The notes under the pieces were generated by a model that saw only the letters and a list, made by a program, of their open reading frames with translations, did no database searches and had not been told where the DNA came from. DNA of 64,000 bases from Myrmaecium sp. VS I D KN 1 (Eukaryota > Ascomycota > Dothideomycetes > Valsariales > Valsariaceae): positions 372,390-436,389 of the forward strand of contig JADQAV010000007.1 in NCBI GenBank assembly GCA_019775845.1, written 5' to 3'. Of the stretch, positions 11,708 through 22,609 are shown piece after piece. The position numbers and the translations under genes were made by a program. The stretch's first letter is position 1. Every line of letters starts with the position of its first letter.

Positions 11708-13930
11708 TCAACTTCCCGTCCTCCCTTCTCCTCTAACATCATCATCATTCTCTTCCCCCTCAAGCACAATCTCCCGTCCACTTCCCTCTCGCACCCACCC
11801 GCCCACCACCACATTCGCCACGGCGACGACGCCCAGTCCCCACCACGCCGCTCCAACCGAGCCGTGCCGCAGGCCCCATCCGTAGAACGCCCCCCACGCC
11901 ACCGGCCCAATCGTCCGGCCGGCCGCGCTAACCGAGGTGCCCAGCCCGTGCACCGTCCCCAGCACGCTCGGATGGGGGCAGCAGTTGTTGACGAGGATGG
12001 TGTTGGCGGGCAGGGCGAAGGTGCGGCCAAGCACCTGCAGGAACAGGATGCCGGCGATGCCGGCCCAGACGAGAAAGCCCGAGGCGGGCGCCGGCGGAGG
12101 CGACGTGCTGGGAATGAGCGCGAGAAAGGGCGTCAGCACGTGGACGAGTGGGAAGAGCGGGAGGACGAGCCGGTAGGAGAGCACGGTGCCGAGACGGGAG
12201 GCGAGGCGCGGGTAAAGGAACAGTTGCAGGGTTAGCCCGATGGCGCCGAGGATGGAGAGAGCGAGGCCGATGCGCGAGGGGGGTAGGGCGAGGCCTCCGG
12301 TGAATTGTAGCGGGAGATGCGGCGGGGTGGTGGCGCGGGGCGTCGAGAGGAAGACGAACCAGAGACTCTGGAAGGTGCTGACGTGAACAGCGAGCAGACC
12401 ATGTGCGAGGAGGGTGAGAAGCACGTTAGGCGTCCAGATGCGGCGGAAGGGGAGCTTGCGGAGCGGTTTGCGGGCCTTGGATGAGATTCGGTCGGGGGTG
12501 GTGGGCTCGAGGGGCAGAGTAGTGGTGGAGTTGCGTGGGGTAAGGAGTGAAGGGTCGTCTGGGTTAGGGACACGGGCATATCCCACTGGTGCCGAGCTGC
12601 GAAACAGTCTTCTTTTGAGCCATTGGCCAAGGCGGAGGCCGTAGTCAGGTTTATAACGCAAGGCTACGAGAGTCTTCATGCTGTCAGACGGTGAATGTAT
12701 TCCAAGGGAGTGAAACGCACCTCTTCAAGTCCGAATATAACGCACAGGGCCGACAGAGCCAGGAAGACGGCGCTGACCAAGTTTGGCAGCGCATAAGGCC
12801 ATTTCATCATCCATTGGACGCCGTCTTTACCTCCTAATAGCGAGCCAGGCCCGAAAACGGACGGGTAACTTGCCACAGGATCGGCAAGAAGGCCACCTGA
12901 GATGGTCAGCGTTCGAAAGACGGAGTGTGAGGATGCACGAACCTAGTATAGGACCTATGATCACTCCGATGTTGAACGTCATCGGCAGGATCAGGAACGC
13001 TCTCGACTGGTATCTGCGATCGTCAATCGGTCTTGCCAGGCAAAGTTTCGACAAGGGGTGCTCACTTTTTCTCCTTGATCGTTTCTGAGATCATCTGTTC
13101 CTGTTAGTTTGAGGTAGATTGAGGAAGAACGAATCACATTGCTGCCAGCCAAATTACTAGACAGTCAATTCGAGCAGCTATCCGAACGACCTCAATCCAA
13201 GGAAAAGTTCAATACTCACCGTCCTTAAAACCCCCACATTCCCGTTCAACGCCCCTCCAATGCACCTGAACACCATGGCGCTGACGAAGCTCCTCGAAAA
13301 GCCAAAGCCTACCGCACTCACCGCCGTGCCCGCCAATCCCACCAGCAGCACCCGCTTCCGTCCCATGCCCTCCCAATCCGCACACCTCCCCCACAGGATG
13401 GCCGTTAGAAACTGGCTCGCGCTGAAGGCGCCCTGCAGCAATCCGGCTTGGGAGCTGATTGTCGACTCCGGCAAGGATGGATCGAACGACTTGAGCTGGT
13501 AGTACATGTACGCGCTCAGCGAGGTTTGGGTCAACGGCTCCGACAGGCGGGCCAGCATGAGGATGAAGAGCTGATCCTTGCGAGGGAGGGTGCGCCAGGT
13601 CACTGGGGCTTCCTCCTTGGGCGGAGCTTCCGGGTCCAGGCTCTGGGTGGAGGGCGATAGGGTGCGCCTTTGGAGCATGGTATAGTCTGAGCGGCTGGAA
13701 GAGGTGGAGGAACGCCGAGAGGACTTGGTGCTTGACATGTGGTCCGTAGGCAGCGTGTCGGAGCTGAAGGATGAGCTCTTACCTCTGCCTGGATCGAACT
13801 CAGGATCCGACAGGGTTTCGAGAAGACTGCTGTCATCTAGCCTTTCGGAAGCGTCTCCTCGGTCCCAAAGGTCCCGTGGCGGGCTGGGAGAAGTGGGAGA
13901 AAGGTTGGAGTCATTGGCAGAGGACATCAA
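11708..13930 (-). CDS. MFS transporter, 652 residues
   Basis: Major-facilitator membrane transporter resembling yeast YCR023C and plant ZIF-like carriers; the substrate cannot be read from sequence. Five minus-strand exons: 13220-13930, 13066-13100, 12943-13013, 12721-12896 and 11708-12673. They join in phase to 652 residues. A Ser-rich cytosolic N-terminus (about 95 residues) precedes KDQLFILMLARLSEPL. The loop motif LWGRCADWEGMGRKRVLLVG is the MFS signature between helices 2 and 3. GVIIGPILGGLLADP forms helix 5. A long cytosolic loop follows, then six more helices from IWTPNVLLTLLAHGLL to VVAVANVVVGGWV. The donor at 12942 (GTTCGT) and the acceptor before 12673 are weak but needed to keep FGLEETLVALRYKPDYGLRLG intact. 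Start could be the first or second Met (13930 or 13927). Confidence 0.85.
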
Positions 13931-14894
13931 CGGTTATGGAGAGCACAGAATGAAGGCAAGACACTGGGATGAACGGGATGATATGTACATGCAAAGAAGC
14001 AGAGAGGAAGAAGAGAGAGCAGGAGAGAAAGTGAGGGGAGGGACTGCAGTCGATTCATGCTGCAGAAGGATTTCATATTCGTCCAAGGTACATTATCGCT
14101 ATCTGCTGTTGCGGTAAAGTTGTGGAGAGGTGGAGGCCAATCATGAAGGATGCTCACCGTGCCGTTCCTGCCGAGCGCTAGTGCCTGACGCCAGCGCGGG
14201 CGGAGAGCATGTCATCAGTCATCAACCGTGGGGAACCTGGAAACCCCGTCACGTGCCGTCGTCTTCTTCAACATCAACTCCAGTCGACCTCAATTTCACA
14301 TTCAACACCATCCGCACGGAAGGATCCAGGAGATCCCGGCACGTGTAGCGAATGATTACCAGACAGTCTCATGTAGGTAGGTAGCAGCATCGAACATGCC
14401 CGAGGGGCCATCGACAGTGCTTCCATCACCATCGAGTCCCGACTATTCATTCCTTGATCACGTCTCTGCTCTAGCCTATGCTACCTGAGCAAGGTAGCAT
14501 AGTTACCAGGCAACACCACGAGGAGGCGCAGAGTCCGAATTCGTTGCCCGCGCGTCTTACGGCTTCAGTGCCAGAACCTCATCCATGCTCCCCTTTCTCG
14601 ACCGCGGCCCTTGCCACTACCCGCCCCGGATGGGACATGCATCCTCTTAAGCGCCTGGCTTCACCTAGATTGGCTACGCCTCAGACGGGAAACGGACTGC
14701 AAGCTCACCGGAAGCAGGCAAGGCGAAGGAAGAACCGCGGGAGAGGGAGCGGGAGAGATCCTGAACCTACTCACCTGCGCGCCTTGAGACGAGAAGCTGG
14801 CTCCGAAGAGGGCTATCCCGTTGTCAAGAACGTGGGGTTATGATGCATGTGCATCGGCTGACTCAACTCCCGAAGCTTCAACTCACGAAAGCAT
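13931..14894. other. Intergenic region upstream of the MFS gene
   Basis: Holds the promoter side of the MFS gene and the 3' side of the next minus-strand gene. The part at 13960-14060 is purine-rich. I see no reading frame with coding character and no RNA gene. Confidence 0.5.
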
Positions 14895-16298
14895 TCAGAA
14901 AATATCGTTGAGTTCCTCCAACTCGGGAGGGAGCTTGTCGAGCTCCTCCACTACCACTGTCTTCTCGAGCTCTTTCGTCTCGATTCGTGGCGGTGGTGCT
15001 TCTGTCACCGTCTCCTTCGCTGGCTCGGGAGGATCATCTGCAAAGGCATTCCGGAAGAGCTTCTTCAAGCTCTTGTACTCCTTCTTGTCAATGTCTTTGC
15101 GATGTTCCTCCAAGAAGCTGAGGCTTGCTTCTTTGCTCCAAAGGGGAGGGATTAGACACCTGGTCAGGCATCTTGTTTCCCAGAACTGTTTCCATTCCTC
15201 GCCAAGCCTGCTCAAGGCAGTACTGCGAGGCACCGGAGTGGATGGTTCGGACCAACATCCAGCAAGCTCGGACATGGTCGGAGAAGGAGGAGGCGACAGC
15301 TCTAGTGACGGTGACTGCAAAGCTGGAGGCGACGGTGTCTGGGGTGGCGACGGCGGCGATAGAGGCTTCGGCTGCTCTGCAGGCTTCGATGGCTGCAGCT
15401 GCTCCGAATGCAGCAACTCTTCAGGCAACTCCGCTGGGCTCTGGGCCACCGGAGGCTCTGGGGATTGTGCTGATACCAGTGGGAGCTGGCTATGCGAAGG
15501 AACAAGTCGAGTCTGGAGTGCTTTTATAACGCGTGATAGGCCTGCCACAGCCAAAATCGCGAGAACAAGTCCAGCCTTGGCCTTCTGTTCATCCCAGAGC
15601 ACATCCAGGGCTTCGAGACACCATTTAAAGGTGTCGACAACCAGTCTGTAGTGCTCGGCGACAGATACCAGCAACGCTCTCCCATGCATCACTGGATCAA
15701 GCACCACACACATGGCCGCGACAACCTCGTATGATCGGTAGCAGAGCTCTACCAACCACAGCGGTAGAAGAAAGAGAACAGCTGACCATGCGCGAAGAAC
15801 ACCCCAACCGAGCTGTAACATCCCGAGGGACGCCGAACCACCGAAGTAGAGGGCGCACCTGGCAAGCCAAAGGAGAAACTGCGACCCCGACGAAGACTAG
15901 TCAGCGATGAACGGTGATGAAGTCATGCAAGAGCTGGGTGGAAGGGAGGAACTTACCATCACCGCGGCCAGCACTTGATCGTACAAGTGGTTGTACCCAT
16001 ACAAAGCAATGCGCAGCAGCAAGATCGGAGGAGCCGTGACTTGCAACATCACGGCGTCGATGACAATCTGGCGGATTGTCGGGAAGACCATGAAGGGAGC
16101 AACGGTCCAAAACACGCGAGTCCAGTCGCGAACGGCGAGGAACGGGCCGAACATGGCGAAAGGCACGGCTGTCAACGTGTGTTGAAGCAGCTCGCCTTGG
16201 TCGGGAGAATGTGGGTTGAAGACGAGGGAGAGGTAGTTAATTGCCACGAAGGCAAGGAGCAAGAAAGAGCTGCGAAGCTTGTTCGTGAAGGAAGACAT
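14895..16298 (-). CDS. Multi-pass membrane protein with Pro-rich tail, unknown function
   Basis: Two exons on the minus strand, 15957-16298 and 14895-15878, encode 441 residues starting MSSFTNKLRSSFLLLAFVAI. Hydrophobic stretches recur from residue 10 to about 230: SSFLLLAFVAINYLSLVF, VFWTVAPFMVFPTI, APPILLLRIALYGYNHLY, FLLWLARCALYFGG, AVLFLLPLWLVELCY and AGLVLAILAVAGLSRVI. The region from about 245 to 330 is rich in Pro, Ser and Glu (PPSPPQTPSPPALQSPS). The C-terminal 100 residues are charged with coiled-coil character, including KKEYKSLKKLFRN and an end in PPELEELNDIF. I do not recognise the family. The splice is phase 0 with clear GT-AG sites, and both exons have long open frames. It is probably an organelle or ER membrane protein with a cytosolic tail. 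Confidence 0.75.
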
Positions 16299-18495
16299 CT
16301 TCGTGTGGAATGATAGCTGCGAAGCTGATAGTTGGGGAAAAGAGAAAAGAGTTGGTTGCAGGCGAAGAGAAGGGCTGCTTTTAAAGACGCAGTGCCGGGA
16401 GATTGTTGGCTGTGGCCCGTTTGCATTCTGCATCGAATGTTACTGGAAGCGCAGCATGCATTTGCATGTGAAGCGGGTGGGAAATTGGGTTGTTGGGGGA
16501 ACTGAGGTCGTGAAGGGAGTGTGACTGAAGGCTGACGGGCGAGCGTGCAGGGAGCTCTGCGCAAAACCGCACCAATGCTTGCAATCTCACGGTAGGAACG
16601 CAGGAAAAGCGAGGAGAGCGAGCTACTATATAGACCGAGGATATATATGAGCTGGAAGCTATTACCAGCTCAGCAAGGCCTCGAAAGTTAGGTGGTGGAG
16701 GTGAGTTCACTGTCTCGTTTCCGTCACTCCTCAGTCAGACGCTAGTGCCTTTCTTTCTGCCTCTCCAACGGAACTCGCAACGGTCAGTATTTTTGCGAAA
16801 GCACTTCCCGTCGTGCAGCCCAATACGTCAACCAAGGAAATTGCACGTTAGGAATCAAGAAGAGGTCGATATACCTCCATCGAAGTAAGCACAGCAATGG
16901 AGAGAGGAAATAAGAGCTCTGATTCAATTTTCACTTGGATCATGTTGACCATCCTACTACTATATAGTAGCTTATTTCCTACTTCCTCTGCAAGCCATCA
17001 TTCAGCGACCAAAGACGGTTCCTTTCTCCTCTCCTTGAGAGCCGTTACTCCCTGCATGTGATCAGTCTCTTACTTCACGTTCAGTCACTCACCACCACCA
17101 AGTCTTCACTGAACGTGTACGCGTCGCCGAACGAGCATTCCGGCTTGCTTCCGCTGGGAGGGAAAGGGACGGTAGTCGGACGGGCATGTGACGACGGTAC
17201 CTAGAGAAGAAGACGTAGGTAATAATGACAAAGGCAACGTTGGTGTCTCATCTCGCTGCGAACGATGGAAGGGGATGGTTTGTAGCGGATTTGAACAGAC
17301 TTGATGAGTTTCTCGATTGATGTGGAGGCAGGAATGGCTTGCGATTCTACATATAAAGGTGGTTCTATGACATGACTAAGGTCTCAGAATGCATCGATGT
17401 GCAGCTGCTGTGCTCTTTTTCAGAACTCCGTCGAGCCAGGCGAATCGCCGCCCAAGATAGCCAGTCGAGGGAGGGCTTTCCTTCGGCGGACAGAGTGAAC
17501 GTCGAGCAACGAGAGGACCAAGAATCAAGGAAAGAAAGGTTAGGCGGCAGCAGATGCATCGCACTTCAGTCGGACAGCCCTAGTCAATCTTACACAGCCG
17601 GCCCAAGGACACGAACAAAACGACCAAGACCGAAGGACAGACATGAAGACAAGAGGGAAATGCAAAGCGTTCCATTCATAGATGCCAGGATCAAGAGAAG
17701 ACCCGGAGGGGACGAGAAACCTCCACCAGAGAGCAAAACAAGATAGAAAAGAAGAAGACCAATTAGAATGGAAAAAAATGGAAAGCAAAGAAGCGACCAT
17801 CGTCCGTCCCAACACCGCTCATATCACGTAGGAACAAACACCCATGCTCTTCGCCATCCTGATCAGAAATCAACTTCGCCAGCCCAGAGGAAGAAAAAAA
17901 AGAAGAGGAGAAACACACCACCACCTTCACTGTCACCGTCACCGTCACTGTGAGCGGCGTAGTGTATGAAGGAAGGGAAGGAGACAAAACAAAAACACAC
18001 AAGGTGAAAAACGCAAAATTGTAAAACCCAAAATATCTGCAACGACGTAAATATATATATCCCGTTTTTCGCTCGACTCGCTCGCTATGCATGGCTTGGG
18101 GGGAAAGGAAGAGAAAGGCAAGGAAAACGTGGTGGAAAATGAAACGATGACGGCACAAAAAAGGCTGAGAGAGAGGAAAAAGAGAGGTGGAAGGAAACAT
18201 GTGGCACAACAGTCACCAGCAGGGCCGGTAAACGTTGCCTCGCCACCGCGTGAGACTCCACCCGGGCGGGGCAGTCGAAGTGCCCATGAAACAAGAAGAG
18301 ACAACAGCAGCCTCTGTTGGAGGAGAATCAGCAAGACAGCGTACCTCCTCATGTGCCCAACAACAGATGATCCACCCCAGCCGCGGCGCATAGATAAACC
18401 CTAAGATCTGTAACGTAGATAACGTAGATACCGTACCGGCGCGTGTAAGTCCCTCACAAAGGTACCGGAGCCGACGCATAAGAATGGATATGCTA
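16299..18495. other. 2.2 kb intergenic region
   Basis: The left part is the promoter side of the membrane-protein gene. The right part (about 17700-18495) is probably the 3' untranslated region of the Zds gene, A-rich on the plus strand. Small CGTAGATAACGTAGATA-type repeats occur at 18413-18432. No gene, tRNA or transposon was recognised. Confidence 0.5.
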
Positions 18496-21466
18496 TCACC
18501 ACATCTCATCATTCTTCGTAGGTTGCTCATCCTCGAAGAGCGGCTGTTGAGAATATAGCTGCTCCTGCGAAGATGATTGGCCGGAAGCTTGTTGTCCCCG
18601 ATAGCGGTCACCTGCTGTTTGCCCGTTGGGGTCTGTCGTCGATCGCCCAGAGCTAGGCTGGGGACGCGAGTCTGAACGGGCGGGCGGCTCAATCGGCGGA
18701 TCACTCGTCCCGTTCTCTTCCCGAGCTTGGAGCTGTATCGCTGTCAGCTAATGTCCCCCGGCTGTCGCTCGGAGAATGTGAACTTACCTCCTGATATCTC
18801 TGGTACTGTGAGAACTCTTCCGGCTGCTGCTCCCTCTGCTTCTGCTGCTGCTGCTGTTGCTGCTGGGCTTGTTGCTGAGCAAGCCTTTGTGCTTGCTTTT
18901 GGGCTGGGGACATTGCGATCTGGACTTGCGGGTGTTGCTGCTGAACCTTGGCAAGGTACGAGTACATAAAGTTGCTCAGCAAGACTTGAGAGTACAGTTC
19001 CCGACGGGGATTTGCCAATTTGAGATGAGCCATCCGGTATATAGCACGTTCCTGGATGATGGGGAATCTTGTCCAGCTGTAGTCAACGTCCGGTTTGAGA
19101 ATCCTCGGTGGCGGTTCCGGTGATAAGCCGCGAAGGGATGATGCCTTTTTATGATGGTGTTCCTTGTCACTCTTCTTCTTTCCTCCGCCAAACAATGACG
19201 AAAAGATGCCATCTTTCTCCTTCTTCGTCTCGCCGCCGCTTATCTTTCGATGATTCTCCTTTTTGCGTTCCTCTTCCAACTTCAGACTTTCTCGGTCGAG
19301 CACCAGGCTTTCCCGTCCTCGTCCGCCATCGATAGATGACTGTAATACATCCAAGCGCGTGTTGTCGTGCGAAGCATCATTGGTCTTAGCGCCTTTCAAT
19401 TTGCTAGCCTTCTTCAACGCATCTTTCTCCTCTTTCTCCCTCTTCTCCCTTTCCTTCTCCTTCTCTTTCTCCTCTCCTCCACGTAGCCAGCCCCAGCTAG
19501 TCTTTCTGCCGCTGTCACCGGAATCCTTCTTCGACTTCTTTTCAGACTTCTTCTCCTCCGCAACAGGCGGAGCGGTCGGAATGAAAGATATGGAGTCAGT
19601 CCTTGTGCTCTGATTACAAGGAAGCGGCGTCGGGCTGGACCCAATTTCTTCCAAGGTGGTATTCGCTGGTTTCACAGGCTGCGCAACGGGGGCTGGAGAG
19701 CCTTGTCTCTGAAGAGGCGGCCTACTTGGTGGCTTTCCAGCAGGTGGCGGCCCACGAAGAGGAGGAATCGTTTGCACGGGTTGACTTGGCGGAGGCTCAT
19801 GCGACGATCTTCGTTCCGGTATATGAAGCAGGCTTGGCTGGGCATCTTGTGGTGGCGGCGTTGCGACAATTTGAGGCACCGGAGGGTTATATGCAGCCGG
19901 GAGTGTGATGGTGCTGCGGCCATTGGACCCAATGCGTGAATGGAAACTTTTTGAAGGGGTGGAAGATGGCCTTGCATCTGGATCTGTTGGTGCTGCTCCT
20001 GATGGCTGAGAGTAAGTAGATTCTGGAGGAGACCGTCTTTTAGCAATCGATGAGGGGCTCTCTATAGTTTCCATTCCGGGCCTCTGGACCGGGGCACTTT
20101 GCACACGGTTGAGCCCCGGAACAGGTACATCCTCCAGCTTTCCACTATCTGGAAGCGGCGGCGGTTCATCTGCGTCGGCCTCCGTATATTTTCCATGAAC
20201 CCGACGCGAGAATGGCACTCGCTCGCCCTTTCGCAAACTACCGCGACGATAATTTGTTCGGGTCGACCGTTTCAATGTTTGTCCACCAGGTTTTGGAGGC
20301 AGGATGGGCATATCTTCCGTAAGAGAGATCTCGGCGGAGTCTGAGGATTTACGGGATGCACTCAAACTCAATCGTCTAACCAGCTGGGTTGGATCTTCCA
20401 CCAGTTGCTCCAGCTCCTGGATATCTGACATGCCTGCCTCAGGACCGCCGTGGCGTTCGGACCTCTTCCTCTCGAGACGCTCGGCACCATCTCTATATCC
20501 ACTCCCACTATCGATTTGTCGGGAAAGCATGGACTTCTTTCTTCGTAAACCTCCACCTCCGCCGGCGTCTGGCGACAAGCTGTCGGAATCTCCAGACCTT
20601 CGCCGTATCTTGGTCATTCGCTCGTCAATGAAGGTTTTGAACTCCTTGGGGGCCAGCTCCGGGTGCAGCCTCGCAGGTACCCAGAACAATCGCGAGGCGT
20701 CGTCTTCGTCTGCAAACTGAGTCGGTGGTGTGGAGACACTTGTGCTGAACGATGGTAGATCTGGATCTGAGCCGTTCACATCCATGGACATCCGGCGTAT
20801 GGCTTGTAGATTGCTGAGTTCCTGGGCGACCGCCTGCGGACTAGACTCATAATCGATATCATTGAGAGGAAATTGTTGTTGGGCGGGGTTCGGAGACGAA
20901 ACTCGAGGCGAAGCGTGTTCATTTCCTTGTGCGGTACCGTTCGTAGTAGCATGATCCTGCTGAGACACGGCTCGTCCGTCTGTAGACACGCTATTACTCG
21001 GGCTTGCGGCGGGAGAAGAGGATGGAGAGGATCGGACGGAATTCGGACGGTATAGGGTCTCAAAGGGTTCGCCATTCGGGGAGCTGATGAAGCTCAGGGG
21101 GCGCGAATCGCGCCGGGAGTACTCGCTATCACCGTACATGTCTCCGATGGCTTCCGTGACGTGATGGCTCTCATCACTTATCGAGATCTGAGGAGCATGG
21201 CCACGACGGTTGTGATACATCCGCTCCAGATCTTGCGCTCTTTGTGAGGCCTGTTATGCAGTAGAGGAACGAATTAGCAAGTGTATCTCCGGAGGTCAAG
21301 GGGGCACATGGCGTAGGACCATGGGGAAGAACTCCGGGCGGGCTGTTGGACGAGTGGTTGCAAGGCCTAGGGTCGGAAAGGGACACAGCACGCGCTCGTG
21401 GTGCAACGTACAACAGCGCGGTCGTATCGGGGGTAATCATGGGGGAAGCGGGAGACCAACCTGCAT
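18496..21466 (-). CDS. zds1: Zds1/Zds2-family protein (PP2A regulator)
   Basis: In yeast, Zds proteins bind PP2A-Cdc55 and control mitotic entry, polarity and mRNA export. The main exon is 18788-21250 and the last exon 18496-18732. A 6-nt first exon (ATG CAG at 21461-21466, donor GTTGGT) is proposed, giving about 901 residues; a start at the downstream Met (21218-21220) is the alternative. The N-terminus has the conserved ISISDESHHVTEAIGDMYGD. The middle is a long disordered Ser/Pro/Lys-rich region with SFIDER-like and LFWVPARLHPELAPKEFKTF motifs. The Zds C-terminal domain lies at about residues 722-775 (DYSWTRFPIIQERAIYRMAH, LKLANPRRELYSQVLLSNFM). A Gln-rich tract follows. The acceptor at 18733 restores a hydrophilic tail ending in KNDEMW, which argues against reading through the last intron. 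Confidence 0.88.
18838..18900 (-). repeat. Coding CAG-type (Gln) repeat in the Zds gene
   Basis: A run of CAG/CAA codons encodes a stretch of mostly glutamine, with alanine and lysine, just after the Zds domain. It is a simple-sequence tract likely to vary in length between strains. Confidence 0.85.
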
Positions 21467-22609
21467 GGCTGGAGCTTGAGGAATGCAGATCCTCGTCGCA
21501 ACGAGGCCGCCACAACGACAGGCTCACAGAAGGACGGCCCGAGGAGGTGAGTTGGAGAGCATCGAAGGGCGAGGGACAGCGGAGGGGAGGAGATTGCAGG
21601 CACACAGCGATCGAAGTGTGTCCCCTTGGGCGGCCGAACAGGGGATGTGAACGGGAGGTTGTTTGCTCTGGTAGGGTCTTCGGGCCTGATGTAGATGGCC
21701 GGGCGCCGCGGGAAGCTTCGCTTGGCTGTGGAGTCGTCCGTCTTCCCCGAGAACGTCTCTCCAGAACGTCAATGGGGACACTATGTCGCAGGTCGGGGAC
21801 TTAGGGGGGAACAGGGGCAAAATCTCTTCTCCAGACATGCCGGAGTCCACTGCACTCTGGGCTCCAGTAGGTTTCTGATGTAGCAACAGGAAGGGGTTTT
21901 CGGGCATGTTTACTGCAACCTGCTGCTCCGCCAGAAAGCGCGAATTATACAGTACACACAAATCTAGTACTTAGTATTCTGGACTGATTATAGGTGTACT
22001 ACACTAATAGTTGCGTGGTACGCACATAGCTATCGTAGTAATCATAAGCGTGAATCCGTTTCGATCCATACAGTGGAGTGCGACTTAGAAGCAGCAACTG
22101 GCAACATGCAGTCGATCGATCCGCTAGTCAGCTTCATAGCAATCCGCATCCAATGACGTGGTGGAGTTGAAGCAACTACATGGCTTTGACAGCGTCTGAC
22201 CATAATACTCTTAGCTATATCGCCCTTCAAAGAACCACCGCTGGCTCCGTTTCGGCCCTATATTGGTCGTTGCAGCGGCCTTGTGGCATTGCAGCCTCGT
22301 GCACTCGGCGGCTGTTAAGCGCCAGGGTGACTACGGAGGCCGACCCACTGTTGAGAGACACATCAATGCATGGTCACAGAACTAGCGCACTACAAGCACA
22401 CTGCAAAATAGTACGGAGTTGTCGAAGTTACTAAGTAGTCCACAGAGTAGGGGTTCTTCTACATCAGAGGGGAAATGAGCGCCGGCAGCCGCTGTACAGC
22501 CACCTGGCGAGTATATAATTATTGTATTTTTCATGTATTATCTCTACCTAGGATGGCGAGAGGCAGTTACCTCAGCTTGCTCAGACCTACTTTTCGGGAA
22601 TAAGTTCCT
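21467..22609. other. Intergenic region between the Zds gene and the AT-rich block
   Basis: The left half is promoter and leader of the Zds gene. From about 21960 on, base composition drifts to AT with many short TAGTA/TACTA steps, as if approaching the mutated block. No gene was supported. Confidence 0.5.

Noticed and set aside
18213-18704. Separate 163-codon frame downstream of the Zds gene
   Set aside because: It is a shifted reading of the last Zds exon. With the acceptor at 18733 the exon reads in another frame and ends in KNDEMW.
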